Below, piece by piece: positions 47,942 to 56,043 of a DNA stretch of 64,000 nt. Where the stretch lies: assembly GCF_019249725.2 (NCBI RefSeq), contig NZ_CP137559.1, positions 1 through 64,000 on the forward strand, in the 5' to 3' direction. Below the pieces are notes generated by a model. It made no database searches and had not been told where the DNA came from. It saw nothing but the letters and a program-made list of their open reading frames with translations. This stretch comes from Segatella hominis. Its GTDB lineage: Bacteria; Bacteroidota; Bacteroidia; Bacteroidales; Bacteroidaceae. The translations under genes were made by a program, and so were the position numbers. How positions within the stretch are numbered: position 1 is the first letter of the stretch; every line of letters starts with the position of its first letter.

Positions 47942-48775
47942 ATGAAAATAGTAGATACACATACTCATCTTGATGGTGAGGAGTTTGATGAAGATCGCGC
48001 GGAAGTTATTCTGCGTGCGAAGGAGGCTGGGGTCGGCATGGTGTTTCTCCCTGCTATTGATGTGAAGACATCAGAAGCAGTATTGAAGTTAAGTCATGAA
48101 TATCCTGGCTATGCATATCCTATGGTAGGACTTCATCCAGAGGAAGTGAAAGCCGATTGGAAAGAACAATTGAAAAAAATAGAGGCTATTTTGGATGCGC
48201 ATCTTACAGCTGTGGATGGTTTGAACGGGGTTAAGTATAAAAGCGATTACATTGCAATCGGGGAAATCGGACTTGATTTCTATTGGAGCCGTGAGTTTGA
48301 AAAAGAACAGCTTGAGGCTTTCGAAAAACAAGTTGAGTGGGCTTGCGAGACGGGACTTCCTCTGATGATACATTGTCGTAAAGCTCAGAATGAAATGTTG
48401 CATATATTACGTAAATGGAAAGATAAACTGCCAGGTGGAGTCTTTCACTGTTTTACAGGCAACCAGCAGGAGGCTAAAGAATTATTAGAGTATGATAATT
48501 TTGTGCTTGGTATTGGTGGTGTGTCAACGTTTAAGAGCAGTCATTTGCGTGAAGACCTTCCTGCAGCAGTTCCTTTGGAAAGAATCGTTTTAGAGACAGA
48601 TAGTCCTTATATGGCTCCTGTTCCATATCGTGGTAAGCGTAATGAAAGTGCCTTTATAGTACAAGTCATGAAGACCTTGGCAACTGCTTATGGTGTCAGT
48701 GAAGAAGAGGTTGCAAAGGTGACTAATCAGAACGTAGAACGTGTTTTTGGCGTAAAAACGGGACAATTGTCTTAA
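47942..48775 (+). CDS. tatD: TatD-family metal-dependent hydrolase / DNase
   Basis: TatD-family enzymes are Mg2+-dependent nucleases with a TIM-barrel amidohydrolase fold. The chain begins MKIVDTHTHLDGEEFDED with the metal ligands His-x-His; further landmarks are IGEIGLDFYWSREFEKEQ, LMIHCRKA, VFHCFTGNQQEA and the C-terminal LETDSPYMAPVPYRGKRNE. From 47942 it has 277 residues; TTG at 47933 and ATG at 47936 are in frame but extend little. It begins 24 nt after the previous gene. Confidence 0.95.
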   Translation: MKIVDTHTHLDGEEFDEDRAEVILRAKEAGVGMVFLPAIDVKTSEAVLKLSHEYPGYAYPMVGLHPEEVKADWKEQLKKIEAILDAHLTAVDGLNGVKYKSDYIAIGEIGLDFYWSREFEKEQLEAFEKQVEWACETGLPLMIHCRKAQNEMLHILRKWKDKLPGGVFHCFTGNQQEAKELLEYDNFVLGIGGVSTFKSSHLREDLPAAVPLERIVLETDSPYMAPVPYRGKRNESAFIVQVMKTLATAYGVSEEEVAKVTNQNVERVFGVKTGQLS

Positions 48776-48908
48776 AGAAATATAAAAAGAATAGTTATTT
48801 ATGGTATTTTGCCCGAAAAGCGATAATTTTGCAGTCCGAATTGCGATGCTATGTTTATCATGGTATTGTTAGATTCTGTATTCAATAGCGTCTATGACGG
48901 CAGATGAA
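48776..48908 (+). promoter_or_regulatory. tRNA upstream region with -7 element
   Basis: TAATTTTG at 48824-48831 matches the -7 consensus and could drive the tRNA gene and the ExbB operon; the -33 is unclear. Confidence 0.45.
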
Positions 48909-48996
48909 GGAAAGGTGCTCGAGTGGCTGAAGAGGCACGCCTGGAAAGCGTGTAACCGGCAAAACCGGTTCGGGGGTTCGAATCCCCCTCTTTCCG
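48909..48996 (+). tRNA. tRNA-Ser (anticodon GGA)
   Basis: The 88-nt sequence folds as a class II tRNA: acceptor stem GGAAAGG with TCTTTCC, D-arm, anticodon loop CTGGAAA giving GGA, a long variable arm (ACCGGC/ ACCGGTT region) and a T-arm GGGGGTTCGAATCCCCC. The discriminator base is G, as expected for serine. CCA is not encoded. Confidence 0.96.
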
Positions 48997-49018
48997 CTGT
49001 ATCTTATTTTTAAATAAT

Positions 49019-49741
49019 ATGAAGAAATATACATTTATTGCGCGTTTCGCAATATTGATATTTATGATATCTTCTTCTTTACCGATATGGGCACAAGAAG
49101 AGTCGATGGGATTCCATCAAGCACTTAAGACTAAGTTTATTGAGGGAAATGCAGGCTTTATGTCGCTTGTTGCCATAGCTTTAATTATTGGCTTGGCTTT
49201 CTGTATAGAGCGAATTGTCTATCTGAGTCTTTCTGAAATTAACGCTAAGCAGTTGATGGCTGATCTTGATGTGAAAGTAGCTGCGGGTGATATTGAAGGC
49301 GCAAAAGAATTGTGTCGTAATACCCGTGGACCTGTTGCCTCTATCTGTTATCAGGGTCTGCTGCGCATCAAGGATACGATGGGTGATATAGAGCGTTCGG
49401 TTTCAAGTTATGGCTCTGTGCAGGTTGCTAATTTGGAAAAAGGATGTTCGTGGATTACTCTTTTCATTGCAATGGCTCCTTCTTTAGGCTTTTTAGGTAC
49501 CGTCATTGGTATGGTTATGGCTTTTGATCAAATTCAGCAAGCTGGAGATATTAGTCCTACGATTGTGGCTTCTGGTATGAAAGTCGCTTTGTTGACAACT
49601 ATTTTTGGTATCATAGTTGCTCTGATTTTACAGGTCTTCTATAATTATATCTTGTCTAAGATCGAACATATCACCAGCCAGATGGAGGAATCTGCGATTT
49701 CTCTGATGGATATTATAGCAAAGTATAAAGATGAAAATTAG
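49019..49741 (+). CDS. exbB: MotA/TolQ/ExbB-family proton channel protein
   Basis: ExbB forms the inner-membrane proton channel that powers TonB. The protein has an N-terminal signal-like helix (about 8-26, ending IWAQ), a membrane helix at about 46-64, a cytoplasmic domain, and two further helices at about 140-165 (with MAPSLGFLGTVIGMVMAF, the family signature) and 188-211. Length 240. It overlaps the next gene by 11 nt and heads a four-gene operon with two ExbD-like genes, so it probably serves the TonB at 45394 and the many SusC receptors. Confidence 0.94.
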   Translation: MKKYTFIARFAILIFMISSSLPIWAQEESMGFHQALKTKFIEGNAGFMSLVAIALIIGLAFCIERIVYLSLSEINAKQLMADLDVKVAAGDIEGAKELCRNTRGPVASICYQGLLRIKDTMGDIERSVSSYGSVQVANLEKGCSWITLFIAMAPSLGFLGTVIGMVMAFDQIQQAGDISPTIVASGMKVALLTTIFGIIVALILQVFYNYILSKIEHITSQMEESAISLMDIIAKYKDEN

Positions 49742-50252
49742 TAATATTAAGAAATGGTCAACAGAAAAGTTGTCACAGTCCATATTCTATGTGTTGGTAG
49801 GTTTTGCTGTGATTACTTTTCTCCTGTTCTTCTTTGTAGGATATGATATGCCTTTCGAGGAGAACCCGGATTTTAATGCTCCATTTTTTACTAATCTTTT
49901 ATTGGTTACCATGTGGATATTTTTCCTCTTAGCCTTATGTCTGGCAATATATTCATTTGTCAGGGCCAGTAAAAGAAACTCCAAGGGTGAGATGAAGATG
50001 AATGGTATTCCTGCAGGGAATATTGTTTGGATTACATGGGGAGGAACTTTGGCATTGTTGGTTTTAACGTTCGTCTTGGGTTCCTCAGGAATGATTTTGA
50101 TTAATGGACAGGCTTTTACTGATTGGTTGTGGCTTAAATTATCAGATATGTTTATATGGTCTTCTGCCACATTGTTATTGTGTGCTATAGGAGCAGTTTT
50201 ATTTGGTGCTACACGTTATATCAGAAAAGACCGTAAAAGATTTAAAAAGTAA
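49731..50252 (+). CDS. Membrane protein within the ExbBD operon
   Basis: The 173-residue protein has about four predicted membrane helices (about 18-40, 57-78, 99-120 and 138-158) and a basic C-terminus (RYIRKDRKRFKK). No family name was recognised, but a small multi-helix protein between exbB and exbD recurs in Bacteroidetes. It overlaps exbB by 11 nt and ends 2 nt before exbD, indicating tight coupling and a likely structural or accessory role in the channel complex. Confidence 0.85.
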   Translation: MKISNIKKWSTEKLSQSIFYVLVGFAVITFLLFFFVGYDMPFEENPDFNAPFFTNLLLVTMWIFFLLALCLAIYSFVRASKRNSKGEMKMNGIPAGNIVWITWGGTLALLVLTFVLGSSGMILINGQAFTDWLWLKLSDMFIWSSATLLLCAIGAVLFGATRYIRKDRKRFKK

Positions 50253-50254
50253 TT

Positions 50255-50845
50255 ATGTTTGTTAGACGAAATAAAAGGCAAGTTCCTGGAGTGAACACCG
50301 CTTCAACAGCAGATATTTCTTTTATGTTGCTGATATTCTTTCTTGTCACGACTTCAATGGATGTTGACAAGGGACTTTTTCGTCTATTACCTTCTCCTGA
50401 ACCTCAGAAACAGTTGAAGACTGAAACGATAGTAGATAAGAAAACTTTGATGGCTTTGCATGTTACTGCCGATCATCGTTTGCTCTTGAATGATAAGCCT
50501 ATTGAGGTTTCTCGACTGAAAGGTGAAATCATTCAGTTTGTCAATCGTTTAGGCAATCGTCATCTCATTTCTATAGAGAGCGACAGAGAGGCAGATTATG
50601 ACTTGTACTTTCAAATGCAAAACCAAATCATGATGGCGTATAATGAACTACGCAATCAATATTCTATGAAGCATTTTGGAAAGGCATTTGATGCCCTGAG
50701 CTCCTCTCAAAAGGAGAGCGTTAGAAAGAACTGCCAGCAACGCGTGACGGAGTCTTATGCGAATGCATCGGTTGGTTCTGATAAGCGAGTAGATGCAATG
50801 GCAGAAGAGCAAGAGCATTCTGAAGAGAAAGGAGGCAAGCAATGA
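50255..50845 (+). CDS. exbD: ExbD/TolR-family biopolymer transport protein (first copy)
   Basis: ExbD partners ExbB to harness the proton gradient. The N-terminus RNKRQVPGVNTASTADISFMLLIFFLVTTSM, read in pieces, shows the family's cytoplasmic start, the membrane helix (about 19-38) with the conserved Asp24 at its head, and a periplasmic ExbD domain. At 196 residues it has an extended acidic C-terminal tail (AMAEEQEHSEEKGGKQ). It overlaps the second exbD by 4 nt (ATGA). Confidence 0.93.
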   Translation: MFVRRNKRQVPGVNTASTADISFMLLIFFLVTTSMDVDKGLFRLLPSPEPQKQLKTETIVDKKTLMALHVTADHRLLLNDKPIEVSRLKGEIIQFVNRLGNRHLISIESDREADYDLYFQMQNQIMMAYNELRNQYSMKHFGKAFDALSSSQKESVRKNCQQRVTESYANASVGSDKRVDAMAEEQEHSEEKGGKQ

Positions 50846-51309
50846 GTATGGGTTTTAAAAGACGTTCTCATGAAGTTCCTGGCTTGAATACGTCTTCATT
50901 GCCGGATTTGATATTTACCGTGCTTTTTTTCTTCATGATAGTTACTCATATGAGGCATGAAACGGTTAAGGTTAAGTTTCAAGTACCACAGGGAAAGGAA
51001 CTGACAAGATTAACCAAGAAGTCTGCTGTTACTTATCTTTATATAGGAAGGCCTATTTCTGCTGCTACTCAGCCTCAGAATGATTCTGCTTGTGTTCAGA
51101 TGAACGATAAGTTAATAACTCCTTCTGAAATCTCTGATTATATGAGTGCAGAGAAAAAGCGAATGAGTCCTGAAGACTTGCAGGCAATGGTCGTTTCAAT
51201 CAAAGCGGATAAGTATTCTAAAATGGGGGTTATTATTGACGTTAAGCAAGCTTTACGCCAATCAAAAGCCCTTAGAATCAATTATTCTGCTGAAGATAAT
51301 GGAAAATAA
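50842..51309 (+). CDS. ExbD/TolR-family biopolymer transport protein (second copy)
   Basis: The second ExbD homologue has 155 residues: start GFKRRSHEVPGLNTSSLPDL, one membrane helix (about 23-41, ending MIVTHM) with the conserved Asp at its start, and a periplasmic domain. Its periplasmic part differs in length and sequence from the first copy, so the two likely form a mixed dimer or divide tasks. It closes the operon; an AT-rich stretch and the promoter of the Lrp-type gene follow. Confidence 0.92.
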   Translation: MSMGFKRRSHEVPGLNTSSLPDLIFTVLFFFMIVTHMRHETVKVKFQVPQGKELTRLTKKSAVTYLYIGRPISAATQPQNDSACVQMNDKLITPSEISDYMSAEKKRMSPEDLQAMVVSIKADKYSKMGVIIDVKQALRQSKALRINYSAEDNGK

Positions 51310-51339
51310 TTAAAAATTATAATTAAAGTTGTATAAAAA

Positions 51340-51371
51340 GTTGCGAATATTAAATTTTAGTAGTAACTTTG
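51340..51371 (+). promoter_or_regulatory. Promoter for the Lrp/AsnC gene
   Basis: GTTGC at 51340-51344, about 19 nt, then TAACTTTG (51364-51371), 20 nt before the start codon. Confidence 0.65.
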
Positions 51372-51390
51372 CACTCAAATTATTATAATT

Positions 51391-51903
51391 ATGTCAAAAC
51401 AAGTATTAGATTCATTAGACAGAAAGATCCTGAAGTTAATTTCTCAGGATGCACGTATTCCATTTTTGGAGGTTGCACGAGCTTGTAATGTAAGTGGTGC
51501 AGCCATTCATCAGCGTGTTGCTAAATTGACAAACTTAGGCATTATCAAAGGCTCTCAGTTTATTATAGATCCAGAGAAGATAGGTTACGAGACCTGCGCA
51601 TACGTGGGATTGTATTTGAAAAATCCGGAGAATTTCGACAAGGTTGTAGCTGAGTTGAAAAAGATTCCAGAAGTGGTGGAATGTCATTATACGACTGGTG
51701 GCATGGATATGTTCATCAAGATATATGCTTCCAACAATCATCATCTCCTGGAAATTATTCATGATAAGCTCCAGCCTTTAGGCTTGTCTAGAAGCGAGAC
51801 TATCATTTCCTTTAATGCTGCGATTAATCGTCAGTTGCCTTTGGCTGATATGGAGGATGAAGTAGTAGAGGATGAAGATGTGGAAGATGAAATTATCAAC
51901 TAA
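51391..51903 (+). CDS. Lrp/AsnC-family transcriptional regulator
   Basis: These regulators sense amino acids and bind DNA as octamers. An N-terminal helix-turn-helix (about 5-60, LDRKILKLISQDARIPFLEVARACNVSGAAIHQRVAKL in pieces) precedes the RAM ligand-binding domain (about 68-145). The last 20 residues are highly acidic (EDEVVEDEDVEDE), an extension absent from standard Lrp. Length 170. It is monocistronic with its own promoter and terminator. Confidence 0.93.
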   Translation: MSKQVLDSLDRKILKLISQDARIPFLEVARACNVSGAAIHQRVAKLTNLGIIKGSQFIIDPEKIGYETCAYVGLYLKNPENFDKVVAELKKIPEVVECHYTTGGMDMFIKIYASNNHHLLEIIHDKLQPLGLSRSETIISFNAAINRQLPLADMEDEVVEDEDVEDEIIN

Positions 51904-51960
51904 TCTATATTATAATAAAAGCAGCATGTTATTTGTGAAATTGATATGCTATTAAAAATA

Positions 51961-51992
51961 AAAAAGCCAGTTCCTAAGGAACTGGCTTTTTA
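51961..51992 (+). terminator. Intrinsic terminator after the Lrp/AsnC gene
   Basis: Perfect 10-bp stem AGCCAGTTCC/GGAACTGGCT, TAA loop, A-run before and T-run after. Confidence 0.93.
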
Positions 51993-52191
51993 TATATTCT
52001 CTAATATATATATTGTATAAGTAAAAGATGATTCTTAGCGTTTCCCAACGCCTTTTTGTTTTAATTCTGATGCAAAGATACATGAAACTTACATTTTATA
52101 GGGGTAATATTTGTTTTTATAAAGGGTAATTTTTGATTTATAAGTAGAAAAAACGAATTATTACCTCAAAATATGTTATTTTTATACCTTC
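51993..52191. other. Gene-free AT-rich segment left of the invertible element
   Basis: No gene is seen. One minus-strand -7-like TATCTTTG (reverse of CAAAGATA at 52074-52081) occurs without a gene to serve. Confidence 0.4.
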
Positions 52192-52397
52192 TTTCTGAAT
52201 CTCTATGTGAAAGATACTGAAAACTTCGTAACTTCCTGATAATCTGAGGGTATTAAGGCTTGTCCAAAATCATTACTGAATAATTGTTGAATTTCGTGGT
52301 GTGATATTATTTTTTTAACACGCGTAATTCGCTTATTTACAATATTTTTCTTATTTTTGCAGTCTGATTCTGTATCTCTTACATAGAGATTCAGAAA
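52192..52397 (+). promoter_or_regulatory. Putative invertible (phase-variable) promoter element
   Basis: Inverted repeats of 26 bp (52192-52217 and 52372-52397) match at 24 of 26 positions, with a perfect 17-bp inner part containing TTCTGAATCTCTATGT and its complement. They bound a 154-bp segment. Inside, 13 nt from the right arm, lies TATTTTTG (52352-52359), a -7 element pointing right toward the NusG-like gene; a weak TTCG-like -33 sits about 20 nt upstream. Inversion would turn the promoter toward the end of the Lrp-type gene, switching the downstream operon off. The geometry matches invertible capsule promoters of Bacteroides. No recombinase gene is present in the window. Confidence 0.8.
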
Positions 52398-52496
52398 ATG
52401 AATAGAAACTATAAATATGGCTTTCATATAAGCAGAGCGTATGACACACAATTTGCTAAACACGGGCTTGCTTGCATCATGTATGCAGAAGGCTGA
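52398..52496 (+). other. Possible short leader ORF, 32 residues
   Basis: An ATG directly after the right inverted-repeat arm opens a 32-codon frame ending TGA at 52494-52496, inside the roughly 280-nt leader of the NusG-like gene. No ribosome binding site is clear. It could be chance. Confidence 0.25.
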
Positions 52497-52643
52497 AAGA
52501 CATAGGAGTATTGAAGATTAGTGGAAGTTAGTCTATTGATTTTTCAATGCTGTGATACATATCACACCCCCAATAACTCGGGAAGAGAAATCTTTTCAGG
52601 GGAAGCCGAGATGTGTTCTGCGACCAAATGCGTTTAACGTTTT

Positions 52644-54632
52644 ATGTGGTACATAGTCAAGACAGATGTTTTCACTGAGCAAAAATCAATAGATTTGTTG
52701 GGTGAGAAATTTAAAGATACAATTGTTGACTTCTACTTTCCTATGGGAAGAAGAACCTACAAAAATGAACTGGGCGAGAAAAAAGTACGTTTCACCCCAG
52801 TCTTGCAAGGACTGTTTTTCATCCGAGTACAGAGTGAAGAACGTTTGGAGAGCATTCTTTCCCAATATGGCTACTTCATGTATAAGGGTGTTGATTATCG
52901 TGCGAGAAGTGCCGAGGTGGTAGAGCGTACCTTTTTCACCAAGGCACATATTCTTTGTGCCGATAGCAAGTCTCGAACATTGGATGAAATCGTTAAACGA
53001 GCGAAGATACCCGATGATGATATGGAACGCTTCATCTATTACAATGACAAGATAGCCGATGGCATCGAGGGATTGAGTATTGTTGACAAGCGATATAGTG
53101 ACCTCGTCAAGGTGAATGATACCATCCGTATTCTCAGTGGTCCGATGGCTGGCTGGGAAGGTGTTGTCAAGCAAGTCAAGCATAAGGGCAAGAAAGACCG
53201 TCATCTTTTTGTGCGCTTTGGAAACAATCATTGTCTCAATATCTCCAATGTCCGTCAATACGACATGCAGATAGTGCATGAGGCAACAGAGGGTGCCAAG
53301 CCTGAGGCAGTGGGCGCATGGCGTGCCATTGACCAGATGATAGGTTATTTGCAGGCAAAAGATCCAAAGGAAAATGCTTCTGAAACATTGCGCAATCATT
53401 TCAAGGATTATCTGAAAAAGTTGACTGTCTATCGCAATCGCCATACTTCAGATATAGCATATAACAAAAAGGTTACTAAGAAGATAGCATCTCGTCAACA
53501 AGAGGTTTTGAGCAATATCGATGATTCTATGCGCAGTAACTTCCGTATCCTCGCTAATTACTTCAAGGCTGCTGGTGGAACTGTAGAGCAAGGGTTGAAG
53601 GAACTGATACCAGATACAACTCTTCGTCCGTTCCTTACCCCAACTTCTGGAATCGCCCTCCCACAAGGACAGGACTACGCTGTCTTGCATCATGATGGTA
53701 TCACGGAGCTTGTCCACCGTTGTAACCTTCGGGATTTTTTCAGAGGCAAGGAGTATGAGGCAGACAAATATGCTCCAGTCTTCGATGAGGACTATGAATA
53801 TTATGCTCATTTCGCCCTGTTAGAGACGGATGGTGGAAAGATAAAGGCTATCTGTTCATGGGGAGGTTTCTATGATTATTATGCTTCGCAAAATAAGGAA
53901 GAGCGAGAAATATTCCATGCAAACTTGCAGTCGAAGAAATATCCTCGTTTATTATACCTGCTCACACAAAGCGAGTATAAGTTTGAAAAGGTCAATGGCA
54001 TAGGTGGCTTTTCGATAGAAACAGACATCGACTATACGAATGATATAGATGCAATGGCAAAGGCAGTTGCCAAAGCATTCAACATTCAATATTCAACATT
54101 TAACATTCTTGTAGCAGCAGCTGTGGAAATGTGGCAAGGAGCACGCATGTTGGTTTGGCGACAGTTGCTCCAGCGTTACGTCCTGCTCCATAAGGTGCCA
54201 GTCATTGACCTCCCATCCGTAATCACTCATGATTCAAAAACGGAAGAGGCTTTTGTAAAGGCTGACGGCAAACTCGACATAAACAATATTTCAGAAGCTT
54301 TGGCAAAGGCAAGAAAAAACATCGAGGAGTATTTAGAAAATGGAGAACTGGCAGATGCCGTTTTCAAGTTCCTTTCCGCCTCCTTGGTCTTTTCTTCCCA
54401 TTTTGCTCAAGACGAGTTATATAATTATATCACAGAAACATTCAATCCTGACTACACTTTCACCGAGCTGTTTGATGAAATCATTAATCACCTCAGCAAG
54501 AAGAGCTGTCCCTCGTTGGTAAGCCATCTGTGCAAAGGAATGGTTGAGTTGCAGGAACAGGAATCTTGGACATACTTCAAGTTCCCCTCATTTCTCAAAC
54601 AAACGAGGATGATTGCTAAGGCGGTGAAATAA
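52644..54632 (+). CDS. NusG/UpxY-like transcription antiterminator with long C-terminal extension
   Basis: UpxY proteins are NusG paralogues that bind RNA polymerase and prevent early termination in their own capsule operon. The N-terminus is an NGN domain (about 1-105: WYIVKTDVFTEQKSIDLL, FYFPMGRRTYKNELGEKK, VLQGLFFIRV) and a KOW-type motif lies near 160-195 (VNDTIRILSGPMAGWEGVV). Known UpxY proteins are about 170-200 residues; this one has 662, adding some 450 residues of unrecognised, mixed helical sequence. It is preceded by the invertible promoter and a long leader, but no intact capsule genes follow within the window. Confidence 0.8.
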   Translation: MWYIVKTDVFTEQKSIDLLGEKFKDTIVDFYFPMGRRTYKNELGEKKVRFTPVLQGLFFIRVQSEERLESILSQYGYFMYKGVDYRARSAEVVERTFFTKAHILCADSKSRTLDEIVKRAKIPDDDMERFIYYNDKIADGIEGLSIVDKRYSDLVKVNDTIRILSGPMAGWEGVVKQVKHKGKKDRHLFVRFGNNHCLNISNVRQYDMQIVHEATEGAKPEAVGAWRAIDQMIGYLQAKDPKENASETLRNHFKDYLKKLTVYRNRHTSDIAYNKKVTKKIASRQQEVLSNIDDSMRSNFRILANYFKAAGGTVEQGLKELIPDTTLRPFLTPTSGIALPQGQDYAVLHHDGITELVHRCNLRDFFRGKEYEADKYAPVFDEDYEYYAHFALLETDGGKIKAICSWGGFYDYYASQNKEEREIFHANLQSKKYPRLLYLLTQSEYKFEKVNGIGGFSIETDIDYTNDIDAMAKAVAKAFNIQYSTFNILVAAAVEMWQGARMLVWRQLLQRYVLLHKVPVIDLPSVITHDSKTEEAFVKADGKLDINNISEALAKARKNIEEYLENGELADAVFKFLSASLVFSSHFAQDELYNYITETFNPDYTFTELFDEIINHLSKKSCPSLVSHLCKGMVELQEQESWTYFKFPSFLKQTRMIAKAVK

Positions 54633-54636
54633 CCAA

Positions 54637-54841
54637 CTAATCGCACCCGACACGAAGTTTGTCAGTAGGGTTGTTGTCGCCATTCGGGTCGTTATCTTCG
54701 CTGTACTTCACGAGACTGATGCTCTTCACCAAGTTGGCATTCGCCTTCTTAGGTTCAGACAGGACGAACAGAATAAACAGTTTGACCCTTTTTCTCACCC
54801 ATGGTAAAGGTGCGAGGAAACACTTTGTAAGATTTACTCAT
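54637..54841 (-). pseudogene. Frameshifted small gene, family uncertain
   Basis: Read on the minus strand from the ATG at 54839-54841, the frame begins MSKSYKVFPRTFTMGEKKG, stops at a TGA after 28 codons, and continues one frame over as KKANANLVKSISLVKYSED to a TAG at 54637-54639. The two parts together would give a protein of about 67 residues, hinting at one indel. A minus-strand promoter -7 (TATCTTTG, 54964-54971) lies upstream. Small HU-like or unknown proteins often flank UpxY genes in this group, but I cannot place it in a family. Confidence 0.5.
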
Positions 54842-55430
54842 AGTTTGAAGTTGTTTAAAAAATTAATACTAAATATATTTGCTTCATTCCGAACAAGGAC
54901 AGTTGAGTGCACCCAGATGTCGAATTCTTCACTCTTCACTCTTCATTCTTCGTTTAGCTGGTGCAAAGATACAACATCAGCTCAGGGGCATCTGTCGAAG
55001 TGCGTCGTTGAATGTCGCTCTTTAGTGCAACCTAACGATGCGCTTTTATACACCTTAATGATGCGCATCATTAGCACTTATAAAAGCGCATCATTAGCAC
55101 CTAACGATGCGCATCATGAGAGTTCATTAAAGCACATCTTCAATAGAGCATGCTGGTTCGCAGTCGGGGAAATACATTATCGCCAAGATACGGCGAGTAT
55201 AAGTTGCTTTTAGCTTCATATACCTTATTATATTATATAGTAAAACATGTTTATCAGTCAACTGATTATGCTGCAAAGATATACTTCTTCGAAAATCACG
55301 TGATGCACCTATGAGTGCATCATTCTTAACTTCTGCTTACTGCTTTTAAAAGCTTTTAACAAAAACCATCGGAAAATCATACCCTCTGTTTTAGTCAGGA
55401 CGCGATGTTCGATAATTCACGGTATGGAAG
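54842..55430. other. Gene-free spacer with palindromes
   Basis: No gene is supported. It contains short TTCACTC/TTCATTC tandem repeats (about 54919-54947), two minus-strand -7-like elements and the GATGCGCATC palindrome cluster listed separately. Confidence 0.5.
55034..55118. repeat. 62-bp imperfect palindrome and GATGCGCATC cluster
   Basis: Bases 55034-55064 and 55065-55095 are inverted copies (26 of 31 positions match), centred on AATGATGC/GCATCATT. The core GATGCGCATC recurs at 55106-55115, and half-cores occur at each end of the palindrome. It could form a cruciform or be a binding-site array. Confidence 0.75.
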
Positions 55431-55787
55431 ATGGAAAAGCAGGCGAATGGAGGGGCGAATAGGTGGATATCCACCGCTGCCGAAGAAATTCGCCAGATAG
55501 AGAAGAGATGGGGTTTCACTTCCATCCGTCAGTTTTCCAAATTTCTACAGATGAATCCCCGTACTCTTTCGAAGTTACCCCATCACGATGGCACATTAAC
55601 TTTGGAGAGCATTGCGAATATATACACGAGGCTCGTACTATTACGGAATTTGAAATTTGTGGGCACCGAGCTAAAGGAAGAGGAGCAACTCTTAAAAGAC
55701 TCCTTGTTACGCATCATGGTGAGTGCAGCCACCGTCCCTCAAACCCTGAGAGCCGATGTAGTGGATGAACTTGAAAATCAGCTATAG
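55431..55787 (+). CDS. Small helical protein, possible helix-turn-helix, function unknown
   Basis: The 118-residue protein has a predicted helix-turn-helix-like stretch (about 28-52, FTSIRQFSKFLQMNPRTLSKL) and helical C-terminal half ending ELENQL. The arrangement (an Xre-like recognition helix followed by helices) resembles small antitoxin or regulator proteins, but no family was recognised. It has no clear partner gene: repeat R1 follows directly after its stop. Upstream sequence shows no strong promoter. Confidence 0.6.
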   Translation: MEKQANGGANRWISTAAEEIRQIEKRWGFTSIRQFSKFLQMNPRTLSKLPHHDGTLTLESIANIYTRLVLLRNLKFVGTELKEEEQLLKDSLLRIMVSAATVPQTLRADVVDELENQL

Positions 55788-55789
55788 CT

Positions 55790-55971
55790 CCCCTGCGCTC
55801 CCATCCCGCCCAAAAAACTGGCGAGGGCTCTGATGCCCCGCCAACCTTAAAGCGCAGCGGTTAAGAGCGACGGGGAGGAGCGGTTACATCCCTTGCCCTT
55901 TTGGAAAGGGCGAGGGCTTGGGAGTGGGTTAAGGACCCCCTCTTCGCAAGAGGGGGACAGGGGAGTCGAAA
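55790..55971 (+). repeat. Repeat R1, copy 1
   Basis: This is the first copy of a GC-rich element found five times between cassettes. It contains hairpins CTTGCCCTTT/AAAGGGCGAG and CCCCCTCTT/AAGAGGGGG, ending AGGGGAGTCGAAA. This copy has one unit of the internal roughly 55-bp repeat with GGCGAGGGCTCTGATGCCCC. Confidence 0.9.
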
Positions 55972-55987
55972 GAATTTCTCATAATTC

Positions 55988-56019
55988 CTTGGTAATTACG
56001 AAATATAATCGTACTTTTG
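55988..56019 (+). promoter_or_regulatory. Promoter for the RhuM-like gene
   Basis: CTTG (55988-55991), 20 nt, TACTTTTG (56012-56019), 25 nt before the start codon. Confidence 0.65.
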
Positions 56020-56043
56020 TCGCTATATTAGCAATAAAAATGT

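Noticed and set aside
52203-52463. 86-codon minus-strand open frame across the invertible element
   Set aside because: It runs through both inverted-repeat arms and the promoter; no translation signals and no recognisable product.
54659-55213. 184-codon open frame on the plus strand
   Set aside because: It crosses the frameshifted minus-strand gene and the palindrome cluster, with low-complexity serine-rich translation and no translation signals.
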